Source of the DNA: Microbacterium terregens
GTDB taxonomy: Bacteria > Pseudomonadota > Alphaproteobacteria > Sphingomonadales > Sphingomonadaceae
DNA: 64,000 nt
Assembly: GCF_027922045.1 (NCBI RefSeq)
Contig: NZ_BSEX01000006.1
Span: forward strand, 36,784 to 100,783
Direction: 5' to 3'
Below are positions 54,988 to 64,000 of the stretch, in pieces. The first letter of the stretch is position 1. Each line of letters starts with the position of its first letter. Under the pieces are notes generated by a model. It did not search any database, was not told the origin of the DNA, and saw only the letters and a list, made by a program, of their open reading frames with translations. Made by a program: the position numbers and the translations under genes.

Positions 54988-55911
54988 TCAGGAGAGTGCC
55001 GTCTCGAACGGTACCGGGAACTTGGTGGCGCAAAAGGCGCAGTCGACGGTGATCAGGCCGTTCTCGTCGGCCATCTCGCGCCGCTCCTCCTCCGGGAAGC
55101 GCGACAGCACCTGCTGGATGTAGGTCACGTCGCAGCGGCAGCCGCGGCTCATGGCCGTGCTTCCCTGCACCAGCACCTCGCGCTCCTCGTTGAACAGCCG
55201 CCAGACCAGCGTCTCCAGCGGAAGCGCCGCATCCGTGAGCTCGTCCGCACCCATGGTGGCGCCGAGTGCCTCGACGTGCTGCCACTGCGGGTGATCGAGG
55301 CGGGTGTGGATACGATCGCGCCCCTCCTCGCCATCGGGGAGGTGCTGCAGGAACAGCCCGCCTGCAACCGGCCGGCCGGCCGCATCGCGACCGACACCCA
55401 GGCGCACCAGGCTCGGGATCTGCTCCGACTGGAGGAAGTAGCTCTGCGCCGCGTCCGCCAGCGACTCGCCGTCCAGCGGCACGATGCCCTGGTAGCGCTC
55501 GCCGGTCACCGCCTGGTCGAAGGTGATCGCGAGATAGCCGTTGCCGAACAGCGCGAACAGCGACGGCGCCTCCGGCAGCGCCGCCAGACGCTCGGCGTCA
55601 TAGTCCACATAGCCGCGCAGCTCGCCGGCCTTGAAGTCGCAGACCATCAGCCGCACGACGCCGTTCTGGGTCTGCGCCTGCAGCGTGAGCTGGCCCTCCT
55701 CGCCCTTCAGCGTCGAACCGAGCAATGCGGTGAGCGCCAGCGCCTCGGCCAGCAGCGTCTCGATCGCCGGCGGGTAGGCGTGCGCGGAGAGGATCGAATC
55801 GAGCACCGGCCCCAGCCGGGTGATGCGGCCGCGGGCGTCCCGGTCGGGAATGGTGAAGCCGATCGCGCGGTCGAGATCGGTGGCGGTGAGTTCCTGCATG
55901 TCGTCTACCAT
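54988..55911 (-). CDS. hslO: Redox-regulated chaperone Hsp33
   Basis: A 307-residue Hsp33, a holdase turned on by oxidation. The zinc switch is complete: Cys258 and Cys260 (CRC), Cys291 and Cys294 (CAFC). The N-terminal domain has GFTIPDRDARGRITRLGPVL and LMVCDFKAGELRGYVDYDAE. A second ATG four codons on (MQELTATDLD) is also possible as start; neither has a strong ribosome site. It follows argF by 166 bases on the same strand, the order argD-argF-hslO that is common in sphingomonads. Confidence 0.96.
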   Translation of the reverse strand: MVDDMQELTATDLDRAIGFTIPDRDARGRITRLGPVLDSILSAHAYPPAIETLLAEALALTALLGSTLKGEEGQLTLQAQTQNGVVRLMVCDFKAGELRGYVDYDAERLAALPEAPSLFALFGNGYLAITFDQAVTGERYQGIVPLDGESLADAAQSYFLQSEQIPSLVRLGVGRDAAGRPVAGGLFLQHLPDGEEGRDRIHTRLDHPQWQHVEALGATMGADELTDAALPLETLVWRLFNEEREVLVQGSTAMSRGCRCDVTYIQQVLSRFPEEERREMADENGLITVDCAFCATKFPVPFETALS

Positions 55912-56077
55912 TCGGGCTGAGCCTGTCCGAGCCCTGCCCTTCCCCTTCCGCCCGCATGGGAGAAGAAGAGCCGCCCCGTGTGGCAGGGCGAAACGACGCT
56001 CGGTGGATGTCGCCCCAAGATAGGAAGCCGCCCGCGTTCGGCAACTCGTGCCGCGGACCGGCTTCCTCAGGCGGCGC

Positions 56078-57004
56078 TCAGCCGATCTGGCCGAAGCACC
56101 AGCGCAGGACCGACTTCTGCGCGTGAAGGCGGTTCGCCGCCTCCGGCCAGATCAGCGACTGCGGGCCGTCGATCACCTCCGGCACCACTTCCTCCCCGCG
56201 GTGGGCGGGCAGGCAGTGGAGGAACTTGGCGTCCGGCTTTGCCGCGGCCATCAGGGCCTCGGTCACCTGGAACGGCGCCATCGCCGCGAGCTTCGCGTCG
56301 GCATGGGCCTGGCCCATCGAGATCCAGGTGTCGGTGACGATCACGTCGGCACCGGACACCGCCTCAAGCGGATCGCGGCAGACGCGCGCGCGGGCGCCCG
56401 CTGCCTCCAGCACGTGCGGTGCCGGGTCGAAGCCCTCCGGGCAGGCGGCGACCACGTCGAAGTGCATCAGCCCGCCCGCCTCGATGATCGAGTGGAGCAC
56501 GTTGTTGCCGTCGCCCAGCCACGCCCATTTGCTGCCCGGCAGCGCCAGGCCCGCCTCGATGACGGTCAGCAGGTCCGCCATGATCTGGCAGGGGTGCGAA
56601 TTGTCGGTGAGGCCATTGATGACGGGGACGGTGGCATAGGCCGCCATCTCCTCCAGCTTCGCATGGTCGTCGGTGCGGACCATGATGGCGTCGCAATAGC
56701 CCGACAGCACGCGCGCGGTGTCGGCAACCGTCTCGCCGCGGCCAAGCTGGCTGGTGCCGCTGTCGAGGATCACCGCGCTGCCGCCGAGCTGGCGCATCGC
56801 CATGTCGAACGACACGCGAGTGCGGGTGGAGGATTTCTCGAACACCATCGCCAGCGTGTGGCCGGCGAGCGGCGCGTCCACGTCGGGGCGCCCCTTGGGG
56901 AAGCCGGCACGCGCCTGCTTGCGATCGAGCGCGTCGGCGAGCATCGCGGCGACGCCATCGGCGCCGGCGGAGGAGAGATCGAGGAAGTGACGGGTCTGGG
57001 TCAT
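56078..57004 (-). CDS. argF: Ornithine carbamoyltransferase
   Basis: A 308-residue enzyme making citrulline from ornithine and carbamoyl phosphate in arginine synthesis. The carbamoyl phosphate loop STRTR is at 59-63, followed by [12 protein letters not shown]; the ornithine-side motif [10 protein letters not shown] lies near 264-273, and the DTWISMGQ stretch near 225. Lies 90 bases after argD on the same strand, forming an arginine operon fragment. Confidence 0.97.
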   Translation of the reverse strand: MTQTRHFLDLSSAGADGVAAMLADALDRKQARAGFPKGRPDVDAPLAGHTLAMVFEKSSTRTRVSFDMAMRQLGGSAVILDSGTSQLGRGETVADTARVLSGYCDAIMVRTDDHAKLEEMAAYATVPVINGLTDNSHPCQIMADLLTVIEAGLALPGSKWAWLGDGNNVLHSIIEAGGLMHFDVVAACPEGFDPAPHVLEAAGARARVCRDPLEAVSGADVIVTDTWISMGQAHADAKLAAMAPFQVTEALMAAAKPDAKFLHCLPAHRGEEVVPEVIDGPQSLIWPEAANRLHAQKSVLRWCFGQIG

Positions 57005-57094
57005 GGCAAAGGCCCTTGGCTCCCCGCCCGACCGGCCGCCCCATTTGAGAGGGCGGACGGCCAGGACGGGCCGGTCGATGTCAGGTGGCGAGGA

Positions 57095-58285
57095 TCAATC
57101 GTCGGCGAGCGGCACGAAGGTGCTCGCGCCGGCCGAGAGCTTTTCCACCGCCTCGGCGATGTGGCGCTCGTCGATCACCAGCGGCGGCAGCACGCGCACC
57201 ACGTTGCCGCCGGCCGAGACGGTCAGCAGCTGATGGTTGTCGCGCAGATGCGCCACGAACTCACGCGCGTCGGCCTTGAGCTTGATGCCGAGCATCAGCC
57301 CCTTGCCACGCACCTCTTCGAACAGATGGTCGTGATTGGGGATCATCTGCTCGAGCGCCGAGCGCAGGCGCTCGCCCATCTGCTTCACATGATCGAGGAA
57401 GCCCGGCTCCAGCATCACGTCGAGCACCGCCTGGCCCGCCGCCATGGCGAGCGGGTTGCCGCCATAGGTCGAACCATGGGTGCCGTAGACCATGCCCTTG
57501 GCCGCTTCCTCGGTCGCGAGGCAGGCGCCGAGCGGGAAGCCGCCGCCGATGCCCTTGGCCACCGACATGATGTCGGGCGTGACGCCATATTGCTCGTGCG
57601 CGAAGAAGGTACCGGTGCGGCCATAGCCGCACTGCACCTCGTCCAGCACCAGCAACAGGCCGTGCTCGTCGCACGTCTTGCGCAGGCCCTGGAGGAACTC
57701 CGGCGTCGCCGCCATCAGCCCGCCCTCGCCCTGGACGGTCTCGACCAGGAAGCCGGCGGTCTCGTCATCGATCTTGGCGAGCGCGCCCTCCAGGTCGTTG
57801 AAGGGCACATAGTCGAAGCCCGGCAGCAGCGGCTCGAACCCGTCGCGCATCTTGGGCTGATCGGTCGCGGAGATCGCGCCGAGCGTGCGCCCGTGGAAGG
57901 CGTTCTGGAAGGTGATGAGCTTGTGCCGCTCAGGATTGCCGTTGGCGTAGTGGTAGCGGCGCGCGGTCTTGATCGCGCACTCCACCGCCTCGGCACCCGA
58001 GTTGGTGAAGAACACGGTGTCGGCAAAGCTGTTGTCGACGATGCGCTGCGCCAGCGCCTCCCCCTGCGGGCTGCCGTAGAGGTTGGAGACGTGCATCAGG
58101 GTCGCGGCCTGGTCGGCGATGGTCTTCACCAGATGCGGGTGGCCGTGGCCGAGCGCGTTCACCGCGATGCCGGCGGCGAAGTCGAGATAGCGCGTGCCGT
58201 CCTCGCTGAAGAGGTAGCAGCCCTCGCCTCGCACCGGGCGCACGCCGCACCGTGGGTAAACGGGCATGAGCGCGGTGATCGACAT
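57095..58285 (-). CDS. argD: Acetylornithine aminotransferase
   Basis: A 396-residue PLP enzyme, class III aminotransferase, converting N-acetylglutamate semialdehyde to N-acetylornithine (and possibly acting in lysine synthesis). NSGAEAVECAIKTARRYHY (95-113) is the phosphate-binding stretch; Asp215 in VLDEVQCGYGRTG contacts the pyridine; the Schiff-base Lys is Lys244 in SVAKGIGGGFPLGA. GSTYGGNPLA and the C-terminal VRVLPPLVIDERHI complete it. Upstream gap 58286-58414 holds a hairpin from the ABC permease gene. Confidence 0.96.
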   Translation of the reverse strand: MSITALMPVYPRCGVRPVRGEGCYLFSEDGTRYLDFAAGIAVNALGHGHPHLVKTIADQAATLMHVSNLYGSPQGEALAQRIVDNSFADTVFFTNSGAEAVECAIKTARRYHYANGNPERHKLITFQNAFHGRTLGAISATDQPKMRDGFEPLLPGFDYVPFNDLEGALAKIDDETAGFLVETVQGEGGLMAATPEFLQGLRKTCDEHGLLLVLDEVQCGYGRTGTFFAHEQYGVTPDIMSVAKGIGGGFPLGACLATEEAAKGMVYGTHGSTYGGNPLAMAAGQAVLDVMLEPGFLDHVKQMGERLRSALEQMIPNHDHLFEEVRGKGLMLGIKLKADAREFVAHLRDNHQLLTVSAGGNVVRVLPPLVIDERHIAEAVEKLSAGASTFVPLADD

Positions 58286-58331
58286 CGAACGGCCTCCTTC
58301 AGGCTAGGTGGAAAAAGCTCCAGAAACGCGA

Positions 58332-58357
58332 AAGGGCGGCCCAGCCAGGCCGCCCTT
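58332..58357 (-). terminator. Hairpin after the ABC-2 permease gene
   Basis: A ten-base stem AAGGGCGGCC/GGCCGCCCTT (58332-58341 and 58348-58357) with a six-base loop, 58 bases after the permease stop. On the minus strand it is followed by TCGCGTTTCTGG and then AGCTTTTTCC, a moderate tail. It separates the permease gene from argD. Confidence 0.6.
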
Positions 58358-58414
58358 CCGTTGCTTTACGCGCGACCGGCGAAGCCGGTCAACACCAAGG
58401 CTGGCGCAGCAGCC

Positions 58415-59257
58415 TCAGCTCTTGGTCTTCCAGCCGGTTGCGAGCAGCCGATAGGCGATGATGCCGAGCACCACGTCGACGCCCAGGATCACCAGGCTGC
58501 CGAGCAGCACGGGCGAATCGGCGGTGCCGATGAAGCCGTAGCGGAAGCCCGAGATGATGTAGAAGAAGGGGTTGGCGTGGCTGATCGCCTGAAAGGTCGG
58601 CGACAGTCGCTCGACCGAATAGAAGGTGCCGGACAGGAGCGTGAGCGGGCCGACCACGAAGTTCTGGACCGCCGCGGCATGGTCGAACTTCTCCGCCCAG
58701 ATCGAGGTGAGCACGCCCACCAGCGCCAGGAATACGGAGCCCAGCAAGCCGAACCACAGGATCGCCCAGAGATGCTGCGGCGTCACGTGCACGCCCGGCC
58801 ACAGCGCCATCGCCAGCCAGACCGCGCCACCCACCAGGAACGCGCGCGTGACGGCGCCGCCGGTCAGCGCCGCCAGCAGCTCGCCGGTGGAGAGCGGCGG
58901 CATCAGGTAATCGACGATCGTGCCCTGCATCTTGCCCACCAGCAGCGAGAAGCTGGCATTGGCATAGGCGTTGGTGAGCATCCCCATGACGATCAGGCCG
59001 GGTGCGAGGAAATCGGCAAAGGCGACGGTGCCGCCGCCGACCGGAACCGCCCCGCGCGCACCCAGCGCCGTGGTGAACACCACGAGGTACAGGAGGGTCT
59101 GCACGGCAGGTGCCCAGATCGTCTGGAGCTGCACCTTGAAGAAACGGCGCACCTCCTTGATATAGAGCGCACGCAAGCCGCCCCAGTTGACGTTCCGGAT
59201 GACCGGAACACCGGGGTCGGAAATCCTGTTTTCGGATGCGAGGGGCTGATCGGCCAT
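58415..59257 (-). CDS. ABC-2 type transporter permease
   Basis: A 280-residue inner-membrane permease of the ABC-2 family (YadH/NodJ-like) with six predicted transmembrane segments, for example about 54-74 and 245-265. The family stretch FVVGPLTLLSGTFYSVERLS PTFQAISHANPFFYIISGFR lies near 204-243. It starts MADQPLASENRI. Such permeases work with a separate ATPase; none is next to it here, so the ATPase gene must lie elsewhere. It is divergent from gcrA, 68 bases apart. Export of a lipid, polysaccharide or drug is possible. Confidence 0.9.
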   Translation of the reverse strand: MADQPLASENRISDPGVPVIRNVNWGGLRALYIKEVRRFFKVQLQTIWAPAVQTLLYLVVFTTALGARGAVPVGGGTVAFADFLAPGLIVMGMLTNAYANASFSLLVGKMQGTIVDYLMPPLSTGELLAALTGGAVTRAFLVGGAVWLAMALWPGVHVTPQHLWAILWFGLLGSVFLALVGVLTSIWAEKFDHAAAVQNFVVGPLTLLSGTFYSVERLSPTFQAISHANPFFYIISGFRYGFIGTADSPVLLGSLVILGVDVVLGIIAYRLLATGWKTKS

Positions 59258-59325
59258 GGGTGCCGCCTAGTCGCTGGCGTCGCGGGCCGCAACCCGCACC
59301 GGAACCGAGTGGGGAACGACGACGA

Positions 59326-60042
59326 ATGAGTTGGACCGAGGAACGCATCGCCACGCTGACCAAGATGTGGGAAGCCGGGCAGACGGCGAGCCAGATCGCG
59401 GAAGAGCTGGGCGGGATCAGCCGCAATGCGGTGATCGGCAAGGCCCACCGGCTGGGGCTGCAGTCGCGTCCCTCGCCCGTTCGCGCCAATGATCCGGAGG
59501 CAAAGAAGGCCGCCGCAGCAGCCCCGGCCGCACCCGTGGCCGCGCCGGCGGAGCCGCCGGCGCCCAAGCGAGTCGAAGCGTCGCCCCCGCCTGCTCCCGA
59601 GCCCGTAAAGCCGGCGCCGGTACGCGCGCCCGAGCCGGTGCGCGCTGCCGCGCCGGAACCGGCCGAAGAGGACGACACCGCACCGGCCGCCGAGTCGCGG
59701 CCCCAGCCGACTCTGCGTTCGGTCGGCCCCGGTGGCTTCCTGCGCCAGAACCCCGGCGAGAACAGCGCGCCGATCACGCCCGCCCCGCCGCGCCGCCTGG
59801 TGCCCGCCCGCCCCAGCGAGGCGATCGCCGGCAAGACCACGCTGCTCGACCTCAACGACCGCATCTGCAAGTGGCCGATCGGCCACCCGGGCGAGCCGGA
59901 CTTCCACTTCTGCGGCGACAAGGTGAATCCGGGCTTCCCGTACTGCGTCGAGCATTGCGGCCACGCCTATCAGGCGCAGCTGCCCCGCCGCGACCGGCGC
60001 CCGCCGCCGCCGCTGCCCTATGGCGGCCCGCGCGTCCGCTGA
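59326..60042 (+). CDS. gcrA: GcrA cell-cycle regulator
   Basis: A 238-residue GcrA-family transcription regulator. In Caulobacter GcrA binds sigma-70 holoenzyme and favours promoters with GANTC sites methylated by CcrM. The N-terminal HTH is MSWTEERIATLTKMWEAGQT then ASQIAEELGGISRNAVIGKA HRLGLQSRP (1-50). A long Pro/Ala-rich linker (about 55-170) is followed by the sigma-interacting, Cys/His-rich C terminus CKWPIGHPGEPDFHFCGDKV with CVEHC. The ATG at 59326 gives the exact family start. The linker is longer than in Caulobacter GcrA (173 residues). Confidence 0.96.
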   Translation: MSWTEERIATLTKMWEAGQTASQIAEELGGISRNAVIGKAHRLGLQSRPSPVRANDPEAKKAAAAAPAAPVAAPAEPPAPKRVEASPPPAPEPVKPAPVRAPEPVRAAAPEPAEEDDTAPAAESRPQPTLRSVGPGGFLRQNPGENSAPITPAPPRRLVPARPSEAIAGKTTLLDLNDRICKWPIGHPGEPDFHFCGDKVNPGFPYCVEHCGHAYQAQLPRRDRRPPPPLPYGGPRVR

Positions 60043-60059
60043 GGCAGAGCACGAAACAC

Positions 60060-60098
60060 CGATCGCCCTGGAACCCGGTTCCGGGGCGATCGCATTTT
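60060..60098 (+). terminator. Terminator after gcrA
   Basis: CGATCGCCC/GGGCGATCG (60060-60068 and 60084-60092) with an inner GGAACC/GGTTCC stem, followed by CATTTTGA. It lies 17 bases after the gcrA stop and 24 bases before the alpha/beta hydrolase gene. Confidence 0.75.
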
Positions 60099-60121
60099 GA
60101 CGGGGCGGCGAGGAGGCAAGG

Positions 60122-61126
60122 ATGCAGACTGCGGGTTGGATGATTGCGCTGGCGCTGGCGGGGGTGCCGTTCCCGGCGCTTGCCCAGTCGAAACCCGATT
60201 TCGGCGCGAACCTGGAGCGGTTCGACTATCCCTATCCGGTCCGCTGGTTCGAGACGCGCGCGCAGGGCGAGGCGGTGCGCATGGCCTATCTGGACGTCGC
60301 CCCGACTGCGGCCGCCAACGGCACCACCGTCGTGCTGCTGCACGGCAAGAACTTCTGCGCGGCCACCTGGGGCGAGACGATCGGAGACCTGGCGGCACGC
60401 GGTTATCGCGTGATCGCGCCCGACCAGATCGGCTTCTGCAAATCGTCCAAGCCGGCGGGCTTCCAGTACAGCTTCCACGCGCTGGCGAGCCTGACGGCGG
60501 CGCTGCTCGACAAGGCGGGTGCCGGGCGGGTCGTGCTGGTCGGCCATTCGACGGGCGGCGTGCTCGCGACCCGCTTCGCCCTGCTTTACCCCAAGCGCCT
60601 GTCGCAGCTGGTTCTGGTCAACCCGCTGGGCCTGAACGACACGCTGGCGGAGGGCGTGCCCTATACGCCGCTCGACGGCCTGCGCGCCGAGGAGGCGAAG
60701 ACCGACGCCGGCTCGATCAAGGCCTATCAGCTGCGCAACTATTACCATGGCCAGTGGCGTCCCGCCTATGATCGCTGGGTGGCGATGCTCGCCGGGCAAT
60801 ATGCGAGCGCCGAGGGCGACACGGTGCGCGAAGCCCAGGCGCGGCTTTCCGACATGATCGAGACGCAGCCCGTCGCGGCCGAGCTGTCGCGCGTGGCAGT
60901 GCCCGTCACCCTCCTCATCGGCCAGCTCGACAAGACCGCGTTTCGCGCCAACACCGCGCCCGAGGCGGTGCGGGCGAAGGTGCGCACCGTGCCGCAGGCG
61001 GCGGAGGCGGCGGTGAAGGCCTTTCCCAACGCGCGGCTGGTGCGGCTGCCGGCGCTTGGCCATTCGCCGATGGTCGAGGACCCCAAGAGCTTCCACCTCG
61101 CCCTCGCCCACGCGATCCGGCACTGA
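60122..61126 (+). CDS. Secreted alpha/beta hydrolase
   Basis: A 334-residue alpha/beta-hydrolase with a signal peptide (about 1-22, ending FPALAQ). The oxyanion region is VVLLHGKNFCAATWGE (70-85), the nucleophile elbow GHSTGG has Ser143, an Asp lies in LLIGQLDKT (about 263) and the His in LPALGHSPMVED (about 316). FCKSSKPAGFQYSFHALA resembles the cap of esterase and haloalkane-type enzymes. Probably a periplasmic esterase; substrate unknown. It stands alone between gcrA and parE on the same strand. Confidence 0.9.
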   Translation: MQTAGWMIALALAGVPFPALAQSKPDFGANLERFDYPYPVRWFETRAQGEAVRMAYLDVAPTAAANGTTVVLLHGKNFCAATWGETIGDLAARGYRVIAPDQIGFCKSSKPAGFQYSFHALASLTAALLDKAGAGRVVLVGHSTGGVLATRFALLYPKRLSQLVLVNPLGLNDTLAEGVPYTPLDGLRAEEAKTDAGSIKAYQLRNYYHGQWRPAYDRWVAMLAGQYASAEGDTVREAQARLSDMIETQPVAAELSRVAVPVTLLIGQLDKTAFRANTAPEAVRAKVRTVPQAAEAAVKAFPNARLVRLPALGHSPMVEDPKSFHLALAHAIRH

Positions 61127-63160
<2,034 letters not shown>

Positions 63161-63231
63161 AAAGCGCGTGACAGACCACGTCGCCGCTTGATAGCCTTGT
63201 CATCGGAACTCCCGATGGCGAGGTCTTGGCG

Positions 63232-64000
63232 ATGCTGCGAACTGCACTTGGCGTGTCCCTTTCCATGCTGCTGGCTTCGACGGCAGCGGCCCAGGAGGCG
63301 CCGGAGAGCGCGGGAGGCGAGGTCGTCGTCACCGCCGTACGGCTGGAGCAGACGGAACAGAGGCTGGCCGCGTGCATCGCGCGGCACTGCCCTCCCGCCG
63401 AGGACGTCGCCGCCTCGCTCTCCCATGTCGAGAATCAGTTCGTGGCGGGAGCGTATCGCGACGCCCGGCGGACGATCGGGGAGGCGATCCGGCGCAACCG
63501 CGGGTTTGCAAAGACCAATCCCGTGGACGTGGCCGTGCTCTACCGGGCCGACGCACGGATCCACGCCCACCTGGGCGATGGCGACGGGATGAAGGCCGCC
63601 ATGCGGGGCATGCTCGCCTCCCTGCGCGCGGGGCTCTCGGAGGACGATCCGCAGACGCTCTATGGCCGTATCGAGCTGGCCGATGGGCTTTCCGAACTGG
63701 GCAACATCCGTGGGGCGGAACGCGAGTACAAGGCCATTGCCGAGGACGCGGCGGCAGCCGGGCAGCCGACGATCCGGAACTTCGCGCTACTGCGTACCGC
63801 TTCGCTCAAGGTCTCCCTTGCGCAGCTCAGCGAGCGGTTTCGCCCGGAGGCCCGTGCCGCGCTCCGGCAGCTGAAGACCGCCTCCGCGTCCGATGCGGCC
63901 GGCTTCCGACTGGCGACACAGGTGCTGGAGACCCGGCTGGCGATGGCCGAGGGAGCGCCGGATGCGGTCGATGCGCTGATCGCCCGAGTGCAGGCGGAAC
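63232..64000 (+). CDS. Secreted helical-repeat protein, cut by window end
   Basis: An open frame that starts with ATG at 63232 and runs off the window, at least 256 residues. A signal peptide MLRTALGVSLSMLLASTAAA is followed by EAPESAGGEVVVTAVRLEQ, then helices that look TPR-like: ARIHAHLGDGDGMKAAMRGM, LYGRIELADGLSELGNIRGA and similar Ala/Leu-rich pairs. A Cys pair lies in AACIARHCPP. The VVVTAVR stretch recalls the N-terminal region of TonB-linked proteins, but the rest does not. Its partners, if any, are outside the window. Function unknown. Confidence 0.7.
   Translation, partial: MLRTALGVSLSMLLASTAAAQEAPESAGGEVVVTAVRLEQTEQRLAACIARHCPPAEDVAASLSHVENQFVAGAYRDARRTIGEAIRRNRGFAKTNPVDVAVLYRADARIHAHLGDGDGMKAAMRGMLASLRAGLSEDDPQTLYGRIELADGLSELGNIRGAEREYKAIAEDAAAAGQPTIRNFALLRTASLKVSLAQLSERFRPEARAALRQLKTASASDAAGFRLATQVLETRLAMAEGAPDAVDALIARVQAE

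Noticed and set aside
56048..59329. Plus-strand open frame of over 1,000 codons opposite argF, argD and the ABC permease
   Set aside because: Same artefact: antisense to three real genes, no motif, no ribosome site, composition typical of shadow frames.

Overview
The window is GC-rich chromosomal DNA from an alphaproteobacterium, most probably a sphingomonad (Sphingomonas or a close relative). The grounds are a GcrA-type cell-cycle regulator, the gene content and order (argD-argF-hslO; lpd and the pyruvate dehydrogenase E2 gene close together), alphaproteobacterial ribosomal proteins, and sphingomonad-style palindromic intergenic repeats. No phage, insertion sequence, CRISPR array, tRNA or rRNA gene was seen. 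Genus is inferred from protein character, not from a 16S sequence.

Layout. 1-9.4 kb: a short-chain dehydrogenase, then a minus-strand cell-envelope and GTPase cluster (YfgM-like protein, bamB, der, TusA-like protein), panB, a YffB-type ArsC-fold protein, an unrecognised secreted protein, a TPM-domain lipoprotein and a family 1 glycoside hydrolase. 9.5-21.6 kb: mixed housekeeping and accessory genes, including a GNAT acetyltransferase with a lipoprotein, a membrane-anchored SDR, a hemerythrin protein divergent from a ZnuD-like TonB receptor, metE under a cobalamin riboswitch plus a palindromic operator, NIPSNAP and erythromycin-esterase-like proteins, and a DUF2231/sorbosone-dehydrogenase pair. 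21.6-25.8 kb: guaA and an S9 prolyl oligopeptidase-like lipoprotein, separated by two palindromic repeats.

25.9-45.9 kb holds the ribosomal superoperon, all on the minus strand. In transcription order it runs rpsL-rpsG-fusA-tuf, rpsJ-rplC-rplD-rplW-rplB-rpsS-rplV-rpsC-rplP-rpmC-rpsQ, rplN-rplX-rplE-rpsN-rpsH-rplF-rplR-rpsE-rpmD-rplO-secY-adk, rpsM-rpsK-rpoA-rplQ. The order matches the str, S10, spc and alpha operons of Escherichia coli. Hairpins with U-rich tails sit after tuf, between rpsQ and rplN, after adk and after rplQ, and promoter-like sequences lie before rpsL, secY and rpsM. The joined cluster therefore still seems to be read as separate units.

46-64 kb: a secreted amidohydrolase, two small lipoproteins (one DUF4142), lpdA, a thioesterase, a small membrane protein and the pyruvate dehydrogenase E2 gene, a universal stress protein, an M28 peptidase, a small zinc-finger-like protein, a DUF3617-like protein, hslO-argF-argD, an ABC-2 permease, gcrA, an alpha/beta hydrolase, parE, and a secreted helical-repeat protein cut by the window end.

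I found no clearly new multi-gene system. The best leads are layered control of metE, the Zur-like site between hemerythrin and the ZnuD-like receptor, arginine at codon 88 of rpsL (a streptomycin-resistance position), the RG-rich N-terminal tail of ribosomal protein S5, and the terminator/promoter layout inside the ribosomal cluster.
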